DNA of 64,000 bases from Pectobacterium betavasculorum (GTDB lineage: Bacteria; Pseudomonadota; Gammaproteobacteria; Enterobacterales; Enterobacteriaceae), in NCBI RefSeq assembly GCF_000749845.1, contig NZ_JQHM01000002.1, forward strand, positions 496,001-560,000, read 5' to 3'. Below, in pieces: positions 10,958 to 23,370 of the stretch; position 1 is the stretch's first letter; each line of letters starts with the position of its first letter. Under the pieces are notes generated by a model. It was given only the letters and a program-made list of their open reading frames with translations, ran no database searches and was not told the DNA's origin. The position numbers and the translations under genes are program-made.

Positions 10958-11356
10958 ATGATGAAAAATTTAGAAAGCACTGCACTGCTGGTTGCTCGTA
11001 TCTTAATGCCGATTCTGTTTATCGTTGCAGGTTACGGCAAGCTGGGCGATGCCTATGCGGGCACACAACAGTACATGCAGGCGATGGGCGTACCGACCTT
11101 CCTGCTGCCGCTGACCATTCTACTGGAGCTGGGTGGGGGTCTGGCGGTTCTGTTCGGACTGCTGACTCGTACCGTCGCACTGTTCACTGCTGGCTTTACG
11201 CTGCTGACTGCACTGCTTTTCCACTCTAACTTTGCTGAAGGCATGAACCAACTGATGTTCATGAAAAACCTGACCATCGCGGGTGGCTACCTCCTGCTAG
11301 CTGTTACTGGTCCAGGCGCATTCAGCATCGACCGTCTGCTGGGCAAAAAGTGGTAA
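10958..11356 (+). CDS. yqjF: DoxX-family membrane protein YqjF
   Basis: A 132-aa protein with four membrane helices, of the DoxX family. E. coli YqjF is linked by reporter studies to nitroaromatic breakdown products, and the neighbouring YqjG and YhaJ share that response. Family features seen are ARILMPILFIVAGYGKL near the N terminus and LELGGGLAVLFGL. The start ATG 10958 follows GGAGAG; a second ATG lies one codon later. It is separated from yqjK by 269 bp of AT-rich DNA, which probably contains its own promoter. Confidence 0.9.
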   Translation: MMKNLESTALLVARILMPILFIVAGYGKLGDAYAGTQQYMQAMGVPTFLLPLTILLELGGGLAVLFGLLTRTVALFTAGFTLLTALLFHSNFAEGMNQLMFMKNLTIAGGYLLLAVTGPGAFSIDRLLGKKW

Positions 11357-11416
11357 GACAGACCTTATCCAGCCTGTACTACACTTAATAGTTGAATAGC
11401 AAATACACTCAATAGC

Positions 11417-11448
11417 GGCGGCAAGCATTCAAGGCTTGCCGTCGTTTT
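11417..11448 (+). terminator. Terminator after yqjF
   Basis: Stem CGGCAAGC/GCTTGCCG (extended by one G-U and one G-C pair) with a 7-nt loop, followed by CGTTTTAT. It lies about 60 bp past the yqjF stop and before the yqjG ribosome site. Confidence 0.7.
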
Positions 11449-11474
11449 ATCATCATTCACTAACGGGAGGATTT

Positions 11475-12470
11475 ATGGGACAACTGGTTGACGGCGTATG
11501 GCACGATACCTGGTATGAAACCAAATCTACCGGCGGTCACTTTAAGCGTTCAGAATCGGTATTTCGCAACTGGGTAACACCCGATGGAGCCCCTGGCCTC
11601 ACCGGCAAAGGCGGCTTTCCCGCTCAGTCTGGCCGTTATCATCTCTATGTTTCTCTCGCCTGCCCGTGGGCACATCGCACGCTGTTAATGCGGCAGTTGA
11701 AAGGGTTAGAGGATCACATCGCCGTTTCGGTGGTTCACCCACTCATGCTCGATCACGGCTGGACGTTCGGTACCGATTTTGAGGCCGCAACGGGTGATTC
11801 ACTCTATCAGCATGAATTCCTCTATCAACTCTATCTGCACGCCAAATCAGACTATAGCGGTCGGGTAACCGTACCCGTCCTGTGGGACACCGAGCAACAC
11901 ACTATTGTCAGTAACGAATCCGCCGATATCATCCGCATGCTGAACAGCGCGTTTGATGGCGTAGGTGCAATAGCGGGAGATTACTACCCTGAAGCACTAC
12001 GTACTCAGATTGACGAATTGAACAGCTGGATTTACGACAAGGTCAACAACGGTGTTTACAAAGCCGGTTTTGCGACGACTCAGTCAGCCTATGATGAATC
12101 TGCAACCACCGTTTTCGCCGCGTTATCCGATTTGGAAACTATACTGGCAAAGCAGCGTTACCTGACTGGCGAACAGTTAACCGAGGCCGACCTGCGGCTG
12201 TGGACGACATTGATCCGTTTTGATCCGGTCTATCACACGCATTTTAAGTGCGATAAATATCGTCTGAGCGATTATCCGAATCTGTTCGGTTTTCTGCGTG
12301 ATATTTATCAGATGCCCGGCATCGCCGATACCGTCGATATGGCGCATATTCGTCACCACTACTATCGTAGCCACGGTACGATTAATCCGCACGGCGTGAT
12401 TTCGCTGGGTCCAGAGCAAGATCTGAATCAACCTCACCACCGTGATAAGACGTTTGTCGATTTATACTAA
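11475..12470 (+). CDS. yqjG: Glutathionyl-hydroquinone reductase YqjG
   Basis: Xi-class glutathione transferase that reductively removes glutathione from glutathionyl-hydroquinones in the cytosol. The 331-aa protein has an N-terminal thioredoxin-like domain with the catalytic CPWAH motif (SLACPWAHRTLLM near residue 60) and a C-terminal helical domain, with the Xi-class interface tail near YYRSHGTINPHG. The ATG at 11475 is preceded by GGGAGG, so the longer frame from 11436 is rejected. Size fits E. coli YqjG (328 aa). It lies downstream of yqjF as in E. coli. Confidence 0.94.
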   Translation: MGQLVDGVWHDTWYETKSTGGHFKRSESVFRNWVTPDGAPGLTGKGGFPAQSGRYHLYVSLACPWAHRTLLMRQLKGLEDHIAVSVVHPLMLDHGWTFGTDFEAATGDSLYQHEFLYQLYLHAKSDYSGRVTVPVLWDTEQHTIVSNESADIIRMLNSAFDGVGAIAGDYYPEALRTQIDELNSWIYDKVNNGVYKAGFATTQSAYDESATTVFAALSDLETILAKQRYLTGEQLTEADLRLWTTLIRFDPVYHTHFKCDKYRLSDYPNLFGFLRDIYQMPGIADTVDMAHIRHHYYRSHGTINPHGVISLGPEQDLNQPHHRDKTFVDLY

Positions 12471-12513
12471 GGTTTTTTCGATTTACGCTTAAAGCATGAA
12501 ATGCTGAGGCAGG

Positions 12514-12539
12514 GGCAAGGTGTGACTCCACACCTTGCC
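12514..12539. terminator. Hairpin between yqjG and yhaJ
   Basis: Perfect 10-bp inverted repeat GGCAAGGTGT/ACACCTTGCC with a 6-nt loop, between convergent yqjG and yhaJ. There is no clear T-tract after it on the plus strand, so it is a terminator by position and stem strength only. Confidence 0.5.
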
Positions 12540-12556
12540 GCAAAAAAGTGCGGGAT

Positions 12557-13465
12557 TTAGGGTTGGTTCAGTAGCTTGGGAATTTCACGCAGGAACCAGG
12601 ATTTCGCCTCGCCCATGCTGTCGCGCCGCCACGCCATAATAATCTGACTTTCCATCTGGTGCTCTGGCCCAATCACCAGTAAGCGCCCTTCGGCAATATC
12701 TTGCGCCACCATCGGATAAGGCATGGTCGCGACACCTAATCCAGCCAGCAACGCACGCCGTTTATCATCCAGTGAACTCACCGTCAGACGCTGCTGTTTA
12801 TCCAACAGTTGTACTGTTAGCACCGGACGCTCACGCGCGGTGTCCGCCATGGCAATCCCACGATATTTCACACGAGTCGCATCCGACAGCGGTTCGGGCT
12901 CTTGGTGAATGGGGTGTTCCGGGCTGGCAACATAAACGTTATTCATCGTGTACAGTTTGCGCGTATTCATTTCGGAAGACGCCCGAAAATGCATGTCCGG
13001 CGCAATCACGATATCAGCGCGCCCTTGCTCAAGACGCTCCCACGCCCCCGCCAGCACTTCCGTCAGGATGGATACCTGCGTGTTCGCCTTGAGCGCCAGT
13101 TTATCGATTAATGGGAAAATCCGCTGAGTCGGAATCAGGGCTTCTGTCACAATCGTCAGGTGTGTTTCCCAACCGCGTGCCAGCGCTTCTGCATCCGTAG
13201 TGAGTTTATCTGCGGCTTCCAGCAGGATGCGTCCACGTTCCAGCAGCATTCGTCCGACATTCGTGAATTTAGTACGATGTCCGGAACGATCGAACAACAC
13301 GACATCAAGCTCTTCTTCCAGTTTCTGCATGGTGTAGCTCAGTGCCGAAGGCACCCTACCCAACTCATCTGCCGCAGCGGCAAAGCTACCACGACGATCG
13401 ATCGCATCCATCACCCTCAAGGCTTCCAGCGTCAATGCTCGTTCTCTCGCCATCTTCGTACTCAT
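12557..13465 (-). CDS. yhaJ: LysR-family regulator YhaJ
   Basis: A 302-aa LysR-type regulator. E. coli YhaJ activates yqjF in response to nitroaromatic breakdown products and also affects virulence genes in pathogens. The N-terminal winged helix (residues about 8-65) includes RRGSFAAAADELGRVPSALS and is nearly identical to my memory of E. coli YhaJ; the periplasmic-binding-protein-like effector domain follows. The start at 13465 is three to four codons upstream of the E. coli start and either is possible. It is divergent from yhaK, 100 bp away. Confidence 0.93.
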   Translation of the reverse strand: MSTKMARERALTLEALRVMDAIDRRGSFAAAADELGRVPSALSYTMQKLEEELDVVLFDRSGHRTKFTNVGRMLLERGRILLEAADKLTTDAEALARGWETHLTIVTEALIPTQRIFPLIDKLALKANTQVSILTEVLAGAWERLEQGRADIVIAPDMHFRASSEMNTRKLYTMNNVYVASPEHPIHQEPEPLSDATRVKYRGIAMADTARERPVLTVQLLDKQQRLTVSSLDDKRRALLAGLGVATMPYPMVAQDIAEGRLLVIGPEHQMESQIIMAWRRDSMGEAKSWFLREIPKLLNQP

Positions 13466-13565
13466 TCAGGAATTTTGAATATACCGACCAGATTAACTAG
13501 CTAACAATCCAACGTCCACACAATTACTATCAGTTTAATAAATAATTCTCTGGGGGATAAAGATT

Positions 13566-14264
13566 ATGATCACACGAAGAGCAGCGGAGCAATGTGGCCA
13601 AGCCGACTATGGCTGGTTGCAGGCACGCTATACATTCTCTTTCGGTCACTATTTTGATCCACAGTTACTGGGCTACGCTTCTCTTCGCGTGCTTAATCAG
13701 GAAGTGTTGGCACCGGGAGCCTCATTCCAGCCTCGAACCTACCCACGCGTAGATATCCTGAACATTATTCTTCAGGGCGAAGCGGAATACCGCGACAGCA
13801 ACGGCTACCACATTCAGGCTAAAGCGGGAGATGTGCTGTTGCTCGCCACTCAACCGAACATCAGCTACAGCGAACATAACACCAATTCCAGTAAACCACT
13901 GACACGCCTGCAATTATGGCTGAATGCTTGCCAGACCCGAGAAAATAGCCCGTTACAGCGTATGGGACTGGATTCATCAAATCATACTTTACTTGCATCA
14001 CCGGAAGGCGAGCAGGATAGTTTGCAACTGCGCCAGCAGGTCTGGATCCATCATGTCGATCTCCAGCCCAATGAGCAAAGCACGATCGCCCTACAGGGAA
14101 ATCAGGCTTACCTCCAGTTGATCCATGGTTCAATGACGGTGAAAGGCAGCCAGCACGCTGAAACATTACACTGTGGTGACGGAGCCTTTATCAAGGAGGA
14201 AACGACGTTGACGCTACAGGCAGAATCACCGTTGCGGGCGCTACTCATCGATCTGGTCGTCTAG
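13566..14264 (+). CDS. yhaK: Pirin-like bicupin YhaK
   Basis: A 232-aa pirin-family protein of two cupin domains. E. coli YhaK (233 aa) is a cytosolic protein used as a marker of redox or nitrosative stress. Features visible: N-terminal YTFSFGHYFDPQLLGYASLRVLN-type stretch and PRVDILNIILQGEAEYRDS, where pirins normally show metal-ligand histidines; here the HxxMEIIT-type motif is changed (RVDILN), as in YhaK. GGGGGATAAAG precedes the start. It is divergent from yhaJ, which may control it. Confidence 0.9.
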   Translation: MITRRAAEQCGQADYGWLQARYTFSFGHYFDPQLLGYASLRVLNQEVLAPGASFQPRTYPRVDILNIILQGEAEYRDSNGYHIQAKAGDVLLLATQPNISYSEHNTNSSKPLTRLQLWLNACQTRENSPLQRMGLDSSNHTLLASPEGEQDSLQLRQQVWIHHVDLQPNEQSTIALQGNQAYLQLIHGSMTVKGSQHAETLHCGDGAFIKEETTLTLQAESPLRALLIDLVV

Positions 14265-14364
14265 CTCTTCCGTCCATTGTCTTCTCAGGAAAACGCCACT
14301 ATCTCGGCGTTTTTACTCAGTCGTGGTAAGATATCCCTCTTGTTCCTCAATGCGTCAGGGTGAT

Positions 14365-14880
14365 ATGACAATGGATTCAACCAAACAGGACAAACTTCTT
14401 GCCCAGGCTGAACAGATTTGTCAGCAGCGCGCTGTGCGTCTAACTCCACAGCGGTTAGAGGTTTTACGCCTTATGGCACAACAGTCTGGTGCTATCAGCG
14501 CTTATGACCTGCTGGATCTGCTGCGCGTTTCCGAACCTCAGGCGAAACCGCCGACAGTCTATCGCGCGCTGGATTTTCTGCTGGAACAAGGCTTCATTCA
14601 TCGAGTCGAATCAAACAACAGCTACGTGCTGTGTCACCATATCGAAGACCACAGCCATACGTCCGCCCTTTTCATCTGCGACCGCTGTGGGCAAGTCACC
14701 GAACGTCAAACCGAAGGTGTGGAAGAAACGCTGCGTAGTCTGGCGCAACAGTCGGGATTTACGCTGCGTCACAGCGTGGTGGAAGCACACGGCTTGTGCG
14801 GCGGCTGTCAGGAAGTGGCGACATGCAAGCAGCCGGATCATTGCGATCACGACCATACCGTTCCTATTAAAAAACGATAG
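14365..14880 (+). CDS. zur: Zinc uptake regulator Zur
   Basis: Fur-family zinc-sensing repressor of zinc uptake genes (znuABC in enterobacteria). The 171-aa protein has an N-terminal winged helix (VRLTPQRLEVLRLM, residues about 22-35) and a dimerisation domain carrying the structural zinc cysteines CDRCG and CGGC, plus His/Cys-rich residues near the C terminus (HCDHDH). I chose ATG 14365, which follows AGGG; ATG 14371 two codons later is nearly equal. The E. coli protein is also 171 aa. The terminator hairpin overlaps its stop codon. Confidence 0.95.
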   Translation: MTMDSTKQDKLLAQAEQICQQRAVRLTPQRLEVLRLMAQQSGAISAYDLLDLLRVSEPQAKPPTVYRALDFLLEQGFIHRVESNNSYVLCHHIEDHSHTSALFICDRCGQVTERQTEGVEETLRSLAQQSGFTLRHSVVEAHGLCGGCQEVATCKQPDHCDHDHTVPIKKR

Positions 14881-14904
14881 CCCTAAGGGCTATCGTTCGT
14901 TTTC
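14874..14904 (+). terminator. Terminator overlapping the zur stop
   Basis: Perfect 10-bp stem ACGATAGCCC/GGGCTATCGT with a 3-nt loop, then TCGTTTTCTT. It begins within the last zur codons, so the UAG is inside the stem. Confidence 0.75.
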
Positions 14905-14923
14905 TTAGGGGACACCACATTTA

Positions 14924-15133
14924 CTACCAGTGATATTTGTGGTGATCTTCCCAGTGTTTCACTTCTTTCTCTGCCGCTTCCTTTTCGTACCCGTAACGCT
15001 CCTGGATCCTACCCACCAGTTGGTCACGTTTACCTTCGATGACCGTCAGATCGTCATCCGTTAATTTGCCCCATTGCTCTTTCGCTTTACCTTTAAACTG
15101 TTTCCAGTTACCGCTGGCTTGGTCTTTATTCAT
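14924..15133 (-). CDS. yjbJ: CsbD-family stress protein YjbJ
   Basis: A 69-aa highly charged, hydrophilic protein of the CsbD family, made abundantly in stationary phase in E. coli; its molecular role is unknown. The family motif is clear: GNWKQFKGKAKEQWGKLTDD followed by GKRDQLVGRIQERYG. A good ribosome site (GGAGAT in the minus direction) precedes the ATG at 15133. It is convergent with zur. Confidence 0.92.
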   Translation of the reverse strand: MNKDQASGNWKQFKGKAKEQWGKLTDDDLTVIEGKRDQLVGRIQERYGYEKEAAEKEVKHWEDHHKYHW

Positions 15134-15580
15134 AAGAATCTCCGTACCTTAGGTGAATTGCGCATAAAAAATCGTGACTAACGGCTTATGCGTCAGTGTC
15201 AGATAAATAGATTTATTCAGTAAGCAGCATCATAACTATGTGAACCATGACGGTGCTCTTCGCCACTGTCTCCCTTGATTACCGGGCTATCTAAATGTGA
15301 TGGCTAATGATCAATCGGCAAACGAACAATCAAGATAAAAATGCTTACCTCGATAAAAATTATAGTCAAATATTTCACTTAACATTGAAAATCAAGAATC
15401 TGTGACTGGAGTTAACGTTAAGAAAGGGAAAATAACCGCAAAAAGCAGTGAAAAAACAGAAGGATAATAGGAATCGTAGAAACGTGCGCGAAATGTAACT
15501 AAATATATATGGTTAGCAGATTAACACACAGAACATGATGCACTGACCTAGACGAACGAGCAGTGCATCTCTGCGAATGG
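15134..15580. other. Intergenic region yjbJ-lexA with a hairpin 3' of lexA
   Basis: 447 bp without a convincing gene. It should contain the yjbJ promoter. The only clear structure is a perfect 9-bp inverted repeat, GATGCACTG (15537-15545) / CAGTGCATC (15561-15569), just past the lexA stop; it lacks a T-tract. The rest is AT-rich. Confidence 0.45.
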
Positions 15581-16189
15581 TTAGCTCCAGTCGCTGTTGC
15601 GAATCACGCCAACCGCTAAGCCTTCTATCGAAAAACTTTGCTGACGCAGGTCGACAACAATCGGGGCAAATTCTTCATTTTCAGCGAGGAGGTGCACCGT
15701 ATTACCCTGCTTTTTCAAGCGCTTCACCGTCACTTCATCGTCAATACGCGCGACAACAATCTGCCCGTTACGCACATCTTCTGTTTTATGCACGGCTAGT
15801 AAATCGCCATCCATAATACCGATATTTTTCATAGACATGCCGCTGACACGGAGCAAGAAATCAGCGCTGGGTTTGAACATTGCGGGGTCAACCTGATAGC
15901 GACACTCAATATGTTCCTGTGCCAGTAGCGGTTCACCTGCGGCCACGCGCCCAACCAGAGGAATACCCGTTTCTTCTTCCATTAGCAGACGAATACCGCG
16001 AGAAGCGCCCGATACAATTTCAATCACACCTTTACGCGCCAGCGCTTTCAGATGTTCTTCAGCCGCATTAGGAGAGCGAAACCCCAGTTGTTGAGCGATT
16101 TCCGCGCGCGTTGGCGGCATTCCGGTTTGCGCAATATGATCGCGGATCAGGTCATAAACCTGCTGCTGCCTTGCTGTTAATACTTTCAT
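15581..16189 (-). CDS. lexA: SOS repressor LexA
   Basis: Represses the SOS regulon and self-cleaves when activated by RecA. The 202-aa product has the exact usual length. N-terminal winged helix residues 1-70 ([20 protein letters not shown] is the recognition region); cleavage site Ala84-Gly85 in [10 protein letters not shown]; catalytic Ser119 in VSGMSMKN and Lys156 in [10 protein letters not shown]. The start at 16187-16189 is fixed by homology and a GGGGGCGGG ribosome site. Two SOS boxes lie immediately upstream, so it is autoregulated. Confidence 0.98.
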   Translation of the reverse strand: MKVLTARQQQVYDLIRDHIAQTGMPPTRAEIAQQLGFRSPNAAEEHLKALARKGVIEIVSGASRGIRLLMEEETGIPLVGRVAAGEPLLAQEHIECRYQVDPAMFKPSADFLLRVSGMSMKNIGIMDGDLLAVHKTEDVRNGQIVVARIDDEVTVKRLKKQGNTVHLLAENEEFAPIVVDLRQQSFSIEGLAVGVIRNSDWS

Positions 16190-16197
16190 CCCGCCCC

Positions 16198-16234
16198 CTG
16201 GTTGTTTATACAGTCTTGCTGTGAGTATATACAG
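16198..16234 (-). promoter_or_regulatory. Two LexA (SOS) boxes of lexA
   Basis: Two CTG-N10-CAG sites, 5 bp apart: 16198-16213 (CTGTATAAACAACCAG on the minus strand) and 16219-16234 (CTGTATATACTCACAG). The second matches the E. coli lexA box almost exactly. They lie 9-45 bp upstream of the lexA start codon. Confidence 0.95.
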
Positions 16235-16299
16235 GTAAGGCACAATTGGGAATCGGGATATAGGCAAAGCCTCTGACTTTTACTCATTTATGCGTACCG

Positions 16300-16665
16300 T
16301 CAGGCAAAATGCTGCCAGAGGATGCTGCCCCACACGACAGCGGCTAACAAGATGGCAACAAAAACAGCAGCCGAGCCAATATCTTTCGCCCGACCGGATA
16401 ATTCGTGGTGCTCGAGACCAATGCGATCGACCACGGCTTCAATGGCGCTATTGGCCAGCTCAAACAGCATAATCAGTACCACAGAACCAATCAGCAGGAG
16501 CTTCTCGACCAGCGTAACCGGCAGTAAACACGCGATAATGACACCGACAATGGTCAGTATCGTTTCCTGACGAAATGCCGCCTCATGCTGCCACGCCTGC
16601 TTCAGCCCCTTAAAGGAATAACCGGTCGCCTTAATAATCCGGGTCATCCCCGTTGCTTTATTCAT
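16300..16665 (-). CDS. dgkA: Diacylglycerol kinase
   Basis: Small trimeric inner-membrane kinase that recycles diacylglycerol to phosphatidic acid. 121 aa (E. coli 122) with three membrane helices. The catalytic region FELANSAIEAVVDRIGLEHH contains the family glutamates; the amphipathic N terminus (TGMTRIIKATGYSFKGLKQA) and EAAFRQE are also conserved. It is divergent from plsB as in E. coli, with a repeat element in the shared gap. Confidence 0.96.
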   Translation of the reverse strand: MNKATGMTRIIKATGYSFKGLKQAWQHEAAFRQETILTIVGVIIACLLPVTLVEKLLLIGSVVLIMLFELANSAIEAVVDRIGLEHHELSGRAKDIGSAAVFVAILLAAVVWGSILWQHFA

Positions 16666-16683
16666 TTATCCTCCGTTTTTTTA

Positions 16684-16880
<197 letters not shown>

Positions 16881-16990
16881 TGCAAAATAGTTCGCATTTT
16901 AACGCGCTTACGTTGTCTCATCACCACAGATCTCCGGCGCAGTTTCTGGTATCCTTGCGGCGAATTGCTAACAAGAGGCTCCACGTTGTT

Positions 16991-19462
16991 ATGTCAGGTT
17001 GGCGTAAAATCTACTATAACTTATTGAATCTCCCGCTGAAACTGCTGGTAAAAAGCAAAGTTATTCCCGCAGATCCCGTGGTCGAGTTGGGGTTAGACCC
17101 CTCACGTCCTATACTCTATGTTCTGCCTTATAACTCTCAGGCGGATCTCTTGACGCTACGTGCGAAATGTCTGGCATTGGGCTTACCCGATCCCTCACAA
17201 CCGTTCGAATTCAATGGCGTTGAACTCCCTAGCCACGTCTTTATTAATGACGGGCCGCGCGTCTTCCGTTATTACGTTCCCAAGCAGAAATCCGTCAAGC
17301 TGTTCCATGACTATCTGGATCTGCATCGCGCCAATCCAGATTTAGATGTGCAGATGGTGCCGGTTTCCGTGATGTTTGGGCGCTCTCCAGGTCGGGAAGG
17401 TCACTCTCAGGCCATGCCACACCTGCGATTGCTCAACGGTATTGAAAAATTCTTCGCCGTCCTGTGGTTAGGCCGCGACAGCTTTGTCCGCTTCTCCAGC
17501 CCCGTGTCGCTGCGCTATATGGCGACCGAACATGGCACTGACAAAACCATAGCCCACAAACTGGCACGCGTCGCGCGTATGCACTTCTCTCGCCAGCGTT
17601 TGGCAGCAGTTGGCCCACGTTTGCCAGTACGTCAGGAGCTGTTTAACAAGCTGCTGGATTCCAAAGCGATCAAGAAAGCCGTAGACGACGAGGCACGCAG
17701 TAAGAAGATTTCTCATGAGAAAGCGCAGCAAAATGCCATTGCGCTCATGGAAGAAATCGCTGCCGACTTCTCCTATGAGGCCGTGCGTCTGTCAGATCGC
17801 GTATTGAGCTGGACGTGGAACCGCCTTTATCAGGGGATTAATGTCCATAATGCCGAACGCGTTCGGCAGTTGGCGCAGGATGGTCACGGCATTGTCTATG
17901 TGCCCTGCCACCGTAGCCATATGGATTATCTGCTGCTCTCCTATGTCCTGTACCACCAAGGCTTAGTACCGCCGCATATCGCCGCAGGTATCAATCTTAA
18001 TTTCTGGCCAGCGGGACCGATCTTCCGCCGTCTGGGTGCGTTCTTTATTCGTCGAACCTTCAAAGGCAATAAGCTCTATTCCACGATTTTCCGTGAATAT
18101 CTAGGCGAGCTGTTTGCCCGTGGTTATTCGGTTGAATACTTCATGGAAGGCGGGCGTTCACGCACGGGGCGTCTTCTGGATCCCAAAACCGGTACGCTTG
18201 CCATGACCATTCAGGCCATGCTCAGAGGCGGCACACGCCCTATCACGCTGGTGCCGATTTATGTCGGTTACGAGCATGTGATGGAGGTCGGCACCTATGC
18301 GAAAGAGTTGCGTGGCGCGGTGAAGGAAAAAGAAGGCTTCATGCAGATGGTGCGCGGTTTGCGTAAGCTGCGTAATCTGGGCCAGGGTTACGTGAACTTC
18401 GGCGAACCACTTCCGCTAACAACCTATCTGAACCAACATGTACCGCAATGGCGTGATGCGATTGACCCTATCGAGGCGCAGCGTCCAAGCTGGCTAACGC
18501 CGACGGTGCAGGATATCTCTATGGATATCATGGTGCGCATCAATAATTCTGCGGCAGCAAACGCCATGAATCTGTGCTCCACTGCCCTGTTAGCCTCGCG
18601 CCAGCGTTCACTCACACGTGAGCAAATGCACGAACAGCTGGATTGCTACCTGCAACTGCTGCGTCAGGTTCCTTACCACAAAGATATTACAGCGCCGAAG
18701 AAGACAGCGGATGAACTGTTGGAACACGCGCTAGGCATGAACAAGTTCGAAGTGGAGAAGGACAGTATTGGCGACATCATCATTCTGCCGCGTGAGCAGG
18801 CTGTTTTGATGACGTATTACCGCAATAATATCCAGCATCTGTTGGTCTTGCCGTCGCTGATTGCCAGCATCGTCATTCACCATCGTCGGATTACACTTGC
18901 CGAAGTTGTGCGACAAATCACGCTGATCTATCCGCTGCTGCAAGCCGAGCTTTTCCTGCACTATTCCAAAGAGCAGTTGCCGGACGTGCTGGAGACGTTG
19001 GCTAATGAACTGATTCGACAAGAGCTGCTGTGCAGCCGTGACGGTCAATTAGCCATCAACCCGCAACGTATTCGTACACTACAACTGCTGTCAGCAGGCG
19101 TGCGTGAAACACTGCAACGTTATGCGATTACACTGTCTCTGTTATGCGCAAATCCAGAAATTAACCGTGGAACGCTGGAGAAAGAAAGCCGAAACATGGC
19201 ACAGCGCCTGTCCGTCCTGCACGGCATCAATGCGCCGGAATTCTTTGATAAAGCGGTGTTCTCAACGCTGGTCGCAACCTTACGCACAGAAGGATATATC
19301 ACCGATAGTGCGGAAGTGGCGCAAGGCGATATCGTGGCAATCTACAATATCCTCGGCGATCTGATCACTCCAGAAGTTCGCTTGACGATCGAAAGCGCCA
19401 GCTCATCTACTGAGATGGAAGCAAGTAGTAGTCAAACGGTGGAAGAGACAACGCAGGAATAG
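16991..19462 (+). CDS. plsB: Glycerol-3-phosphate acyltransferase PlsB
   Basis: Inner-membrane enzyme that adds the first acyl chain to glycerol 3-phosphate, starting phospholipid synthesis. 823 aa (E. coli about 807). The four acyltransferase blocks are seen in order: [11 protein letters not shown] (HX4D, near residue 305), [22 protein letters not shown] and [10 protein letters not shown] long C-terminal region follows, with a Ser/Glu-rich tail. Start ATG 16991 gives [10 protein letters not shown] as in homologues; the frame opens 66 codons earlier inside the repeat element, which I reject. Confidence 0.96.
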   Translation: MSGWRKIYYNLLNLPLKLLVKSKVIPADPVVELGLDPSRPILYVLPYNSQADLLTLRAKCLALGLPDPSQPFEFNGVELPSHVFINDGPRVFRYYVPKQKSVKLFHDYLDLHRANPDLDVQMVPVSVMFGRSPGREGHSQAMPHLRLLNGIEKFFAVLWLGRDSFVRFSSPVSLRYMATEHGTDKTIAHKLARVARMHFSRQRLAAVGPRLPVRQELFNKLLDSKAIKKAVDDEARSKKISHEKAQQNAIALMEEIAADFSYEAVRLSDRVLSWTWNRLYQGINVHNAERVRQLAQDGHGIVYVPCHRSHMDYLLLSYVLYHQGLVPPHIAAGINLNFWPAGPIFRRLGAFFIRRTFKGNKLYSTIFREYLGELFARGYSVEYFMEGGRSRTGRLLDPKTGTLAMTIQAMLRGGTRPITLVPIYVGYEHVMEVGTYAKELRGAVKEKEGFMQMVRGLRKLRNLGQGYVNFGEPLPLTTYLNQHVPQWRDAIDPIEAQRPSWLTPTVQDISMDIMVRINNSAAANAMNLCSTALLASRQRSLTREQMHEQLDCYLQLLRQVPYHKDITAPKKTADELLEHALGMNKFEVEKDSIGDIIILPREQAVLMTYYRNNIQHLLVLPSLIASIVIHHRRITLAEVVRQITLIYPLLQAELFLHYSKEQLPDVLETLANELIRQELLCSRDGQLAINPQRIRTLQLLSAGVRETLQRYAITLSLLCANPEINRGTLEKESRNMAQRLSVLHGINAPEFFDKAVFSTLVATLRTEGYITDSAEVAQGDIVAIYNILGDLITPEVRLTIESASSSTEMEASSSQTVEETTQE

Positions 19463-19552
19463 CCAAGCGCAAGTAACGGGAAGATGGCGGAGAAACACCG
19501 TCATCAAACCGTGGATATCTCTGGTATAGCAAGCACACAGAACATTCTCTCA

Positions 19553-19585
19553 TAAAAAAAGCAGCGATAAATCGCTGCTTTTTTG
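19553..19585. terminator. Bidirectional terminator plsB/ubiA
   Basis: AAAAAAAGCAGCGAT, 3-nt loop, ATCGCTGCTTTTTT: near-perfect stem with A and T tracts on both sides, between convergent plsB and ubiA. It can serve both. Confidence 0.9.
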
Positions 19586-19601
19586 TCTCTGACGATCCGT
19601 C

Positions 19602-20465
19602 TTACAGGCCAAACAGAACGCCAATAAATATCGCCATACCGACGTACTTATTATTATGGAATGCCTTGAAACAGGCCTCACGTTCGCGCCCCGCCGTCAG
19701 TATTTGCTGATAGATAAACATCCCAGCAGCCACCAGAAGCGAAATAGTATAGGGCATTCCCAGCCCGGAGATGCTTCCCAAAGCCAACAGCAACGCCAGC
19801 ATACTGAACTGCAATAACCCGATGATGATATTGTCAAAGCGGCCAAATAGGATAGCCGTAGACTTCACGCCGATCTTTAGATCGTCATCACGATCGACCA
19901 TCGCATATTGCGTATCGTAAGCCACCGTCCAGCAAATATACGCCAGAAACATCATCCAGCAGGTTGCAGGCAAGCTTTCGCTCACCGCAGCATAGGCCAT
20001 AGGGATCGACCAGCCGAATGCCGCACCCAGCACAAACTGAGGCAGATGGCTGACGCGTTTCATAAACGGGTAGACCCATGCCAAAGCCAGCCCAGCGACA
20101 GACAACAAGATCGTCATTTTATTCAGCGTCAGCACCAGACCAAACGCCAACAAGACCAGCACAACAAACAGAACTTTGGCTGATTGCTCACTCACTTCAC
20201 CGCTGGGCAGTGGGCGAGAAGCCGTGCGTTTTACATGGCCGTCAAAATGTCGATCGGCATAGTCATTGATGACGCAACCCGCGGCACGCATTAAGAAAAC
20301 GCCAGCGACAAAAACAAACAGCGTCCACGGTGCAGGTGCCCCTCCTCCCGCCAGCCACAGCGCCCATAGCGTTGGCCACAGCAGTAACAGAGAACCTATC
20401 GGTTTATCAATCCGCATCAAGCGACAATAAGCCAGCCATTTCCCTGCTGTAACACTTCTTTCCAA
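19602..20465 (-). CDS. ubiA: 4-hydroxybenzoate octaprenyltransferase
   Basis: Prenylates 4-hydroxybenzoate in the inner membrane, the first membrane step of ubiquinone synthesis. 287 aa, about eight to nine helices. The two Mg-diphosphate motifs are visible: [10 protein letters not shown] (residues about 68-77) and [16 protein letters not shown] (about 185-200). The gene lies 12 bp after ubiC in the same direction, as in E. coli, and so shares its transcript. The start gives [20 protein letters not shown]. Confidence 0.96.
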   Translation of the reverse strand: MERSVTAGKWLAYCRLMRIDKPIGSLLLLWPTLWALWLAGGGAPAPWTLFVFVAGVFLMRAAGCVINDYADRHFDGHVKRTASRPLPSGEVSEQSAKVLFVVLVLLAFGLVLTLNKMTILLSVAGLALAWVYPFMKRVSHLPQFVLGAAFGWSIPMAYAAVSESLPATCWMMFLAYICWTVAYDTQYAMVDRDDDLKIGVKSTAILFGRFDNIIIGLLQFSMLALLLALGSISGLGMPYTISLLVAAGMFIYQQILTAGREREACFKAFHNNKYVGMAIFIGVLFGL

Positions 20466-20477
20466 GGATTTATCTCC

Positions 20478-21011
20478 TCAAATTACCTGCCAACCTTCAT
20501 CACCAGGTGTGTAATAAACCGGTGATTCCGGTAAGAAAAGCTCAGTCAACAGTAACGGATAACCCGAAAGGCACAGGCGGGAACGCCGCGCCCATAAGCC
20601 TTCGCAGCATCCGGTATGAATATAATCACGCGTCAGCGATTTTTGCTCAAACAGATAACGACCTAACGGCTGATTGCCTATTTCCGTTAACGCCGCACCG
20701 GAACCATCTAGCGTCTGTTGCGGGACAACCGTTCGACCGAAAAGCCAGGGACGATCGTCACCATACAGTACTACTTCACGCAGCCAGTAACGTTCGTCGG
20801 GCGGTAGTTGGTCGCGTTCTTCGTCCAACATCTGTGGCGTAATGAAACCCTCACGACAAAGCGTGACCCTCAGTTGGGCACAGTATTTTTCAAGCCGCTG
20901 CGTCATGGAACTGGTTTCCATCAGCCAGTCACCAATGTGCTCAGGCAATACCGAAGGGGGTTCAGTAAACCAGGATATGGTGCGCAGAAGCGTTGACGCA
21001 TCGTCAGACAT
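20478..21011 (-). CDS. ubiC: Chorismate pyruvate-lyase
   Basis: Cleaves chorismate to 4-hydroxybenzoate and pyruvate in the cytosol, feeding UbiA. 177 aa (E. coli 165; the extra residues are mainly at the C terminus). Conserved features are WLMETSSMTQRLE near residue 30, REVVLYGDDRPWLFGRTVVP in the middle and GRYLFEQKSLTRDYI. It is the first gene of ubiCA. Confidence 0.94.
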   Translation of the reverse strand: MSDDASTLLRTISWFTEPPSVLPEHIGDWLMETSSMTQRLEKYCAQLRVTLCREGFITPQMLDEERDQLPPDERYWLREVVLYGDDRPWLFGRTVVPQQTLDGSGAALTEIGNQPLGRYLFEQKSLTRDYIHTGCCEGLWARRSRLCLSGYPLLLTELFLPESPVYYTPGDEGWQVI

Positions 21012-21171
21012 TTCCCTACTCCGGACAGGATACTTTGCAAATAAAAGTATTCGTCAATAAAGCATTCGTAAATAAAGTAAGCGTCTCTATTGTAGCGCAG
21101 AATGCTCCGCTGATAACACGCTATAAACCGATTCATCCCCGATGTGGCAACATTTCAGCAATGCGACACAT

Positions 21172-21208
21172 AAAAAAAGCACTACCCGGTACACAACCGG
21201 ATAGTGCT
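21172..21208 (-). terminator. Terminator after groL
   Basis: 12-bp stem GCACTACCCGGT (21179-21190) / ACCGGATAGTGC (21196-21207) with one G-U wobble and a 5-nt loop. In the minus direction it is followed by seven T residues. It ends the groSL transcript about 80 bp past the groL stop. Confidence 0.85.
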
Positions 21209-21286
21209 CTTGAGGACAGAAAGACGCGCTTCTGTAACCTGACTTCCTGCCACCGGAAAACGGCTTCCGGCGACAAGGGTATCACA

Positions 21287-22945
<1,659 letters not shown>

Positions 22946-22978
22946 TTAAATTCGTTCAGTTCAGATGATTACGCGCAA

Positions 22979-23305
<327 letters not shown>

Positions 23306-23370
23306 TTAGGATAAACGCCGACTATGTTTTCATAACGATTATGCTTTTCATAATCGACCTTGTGGTGTTC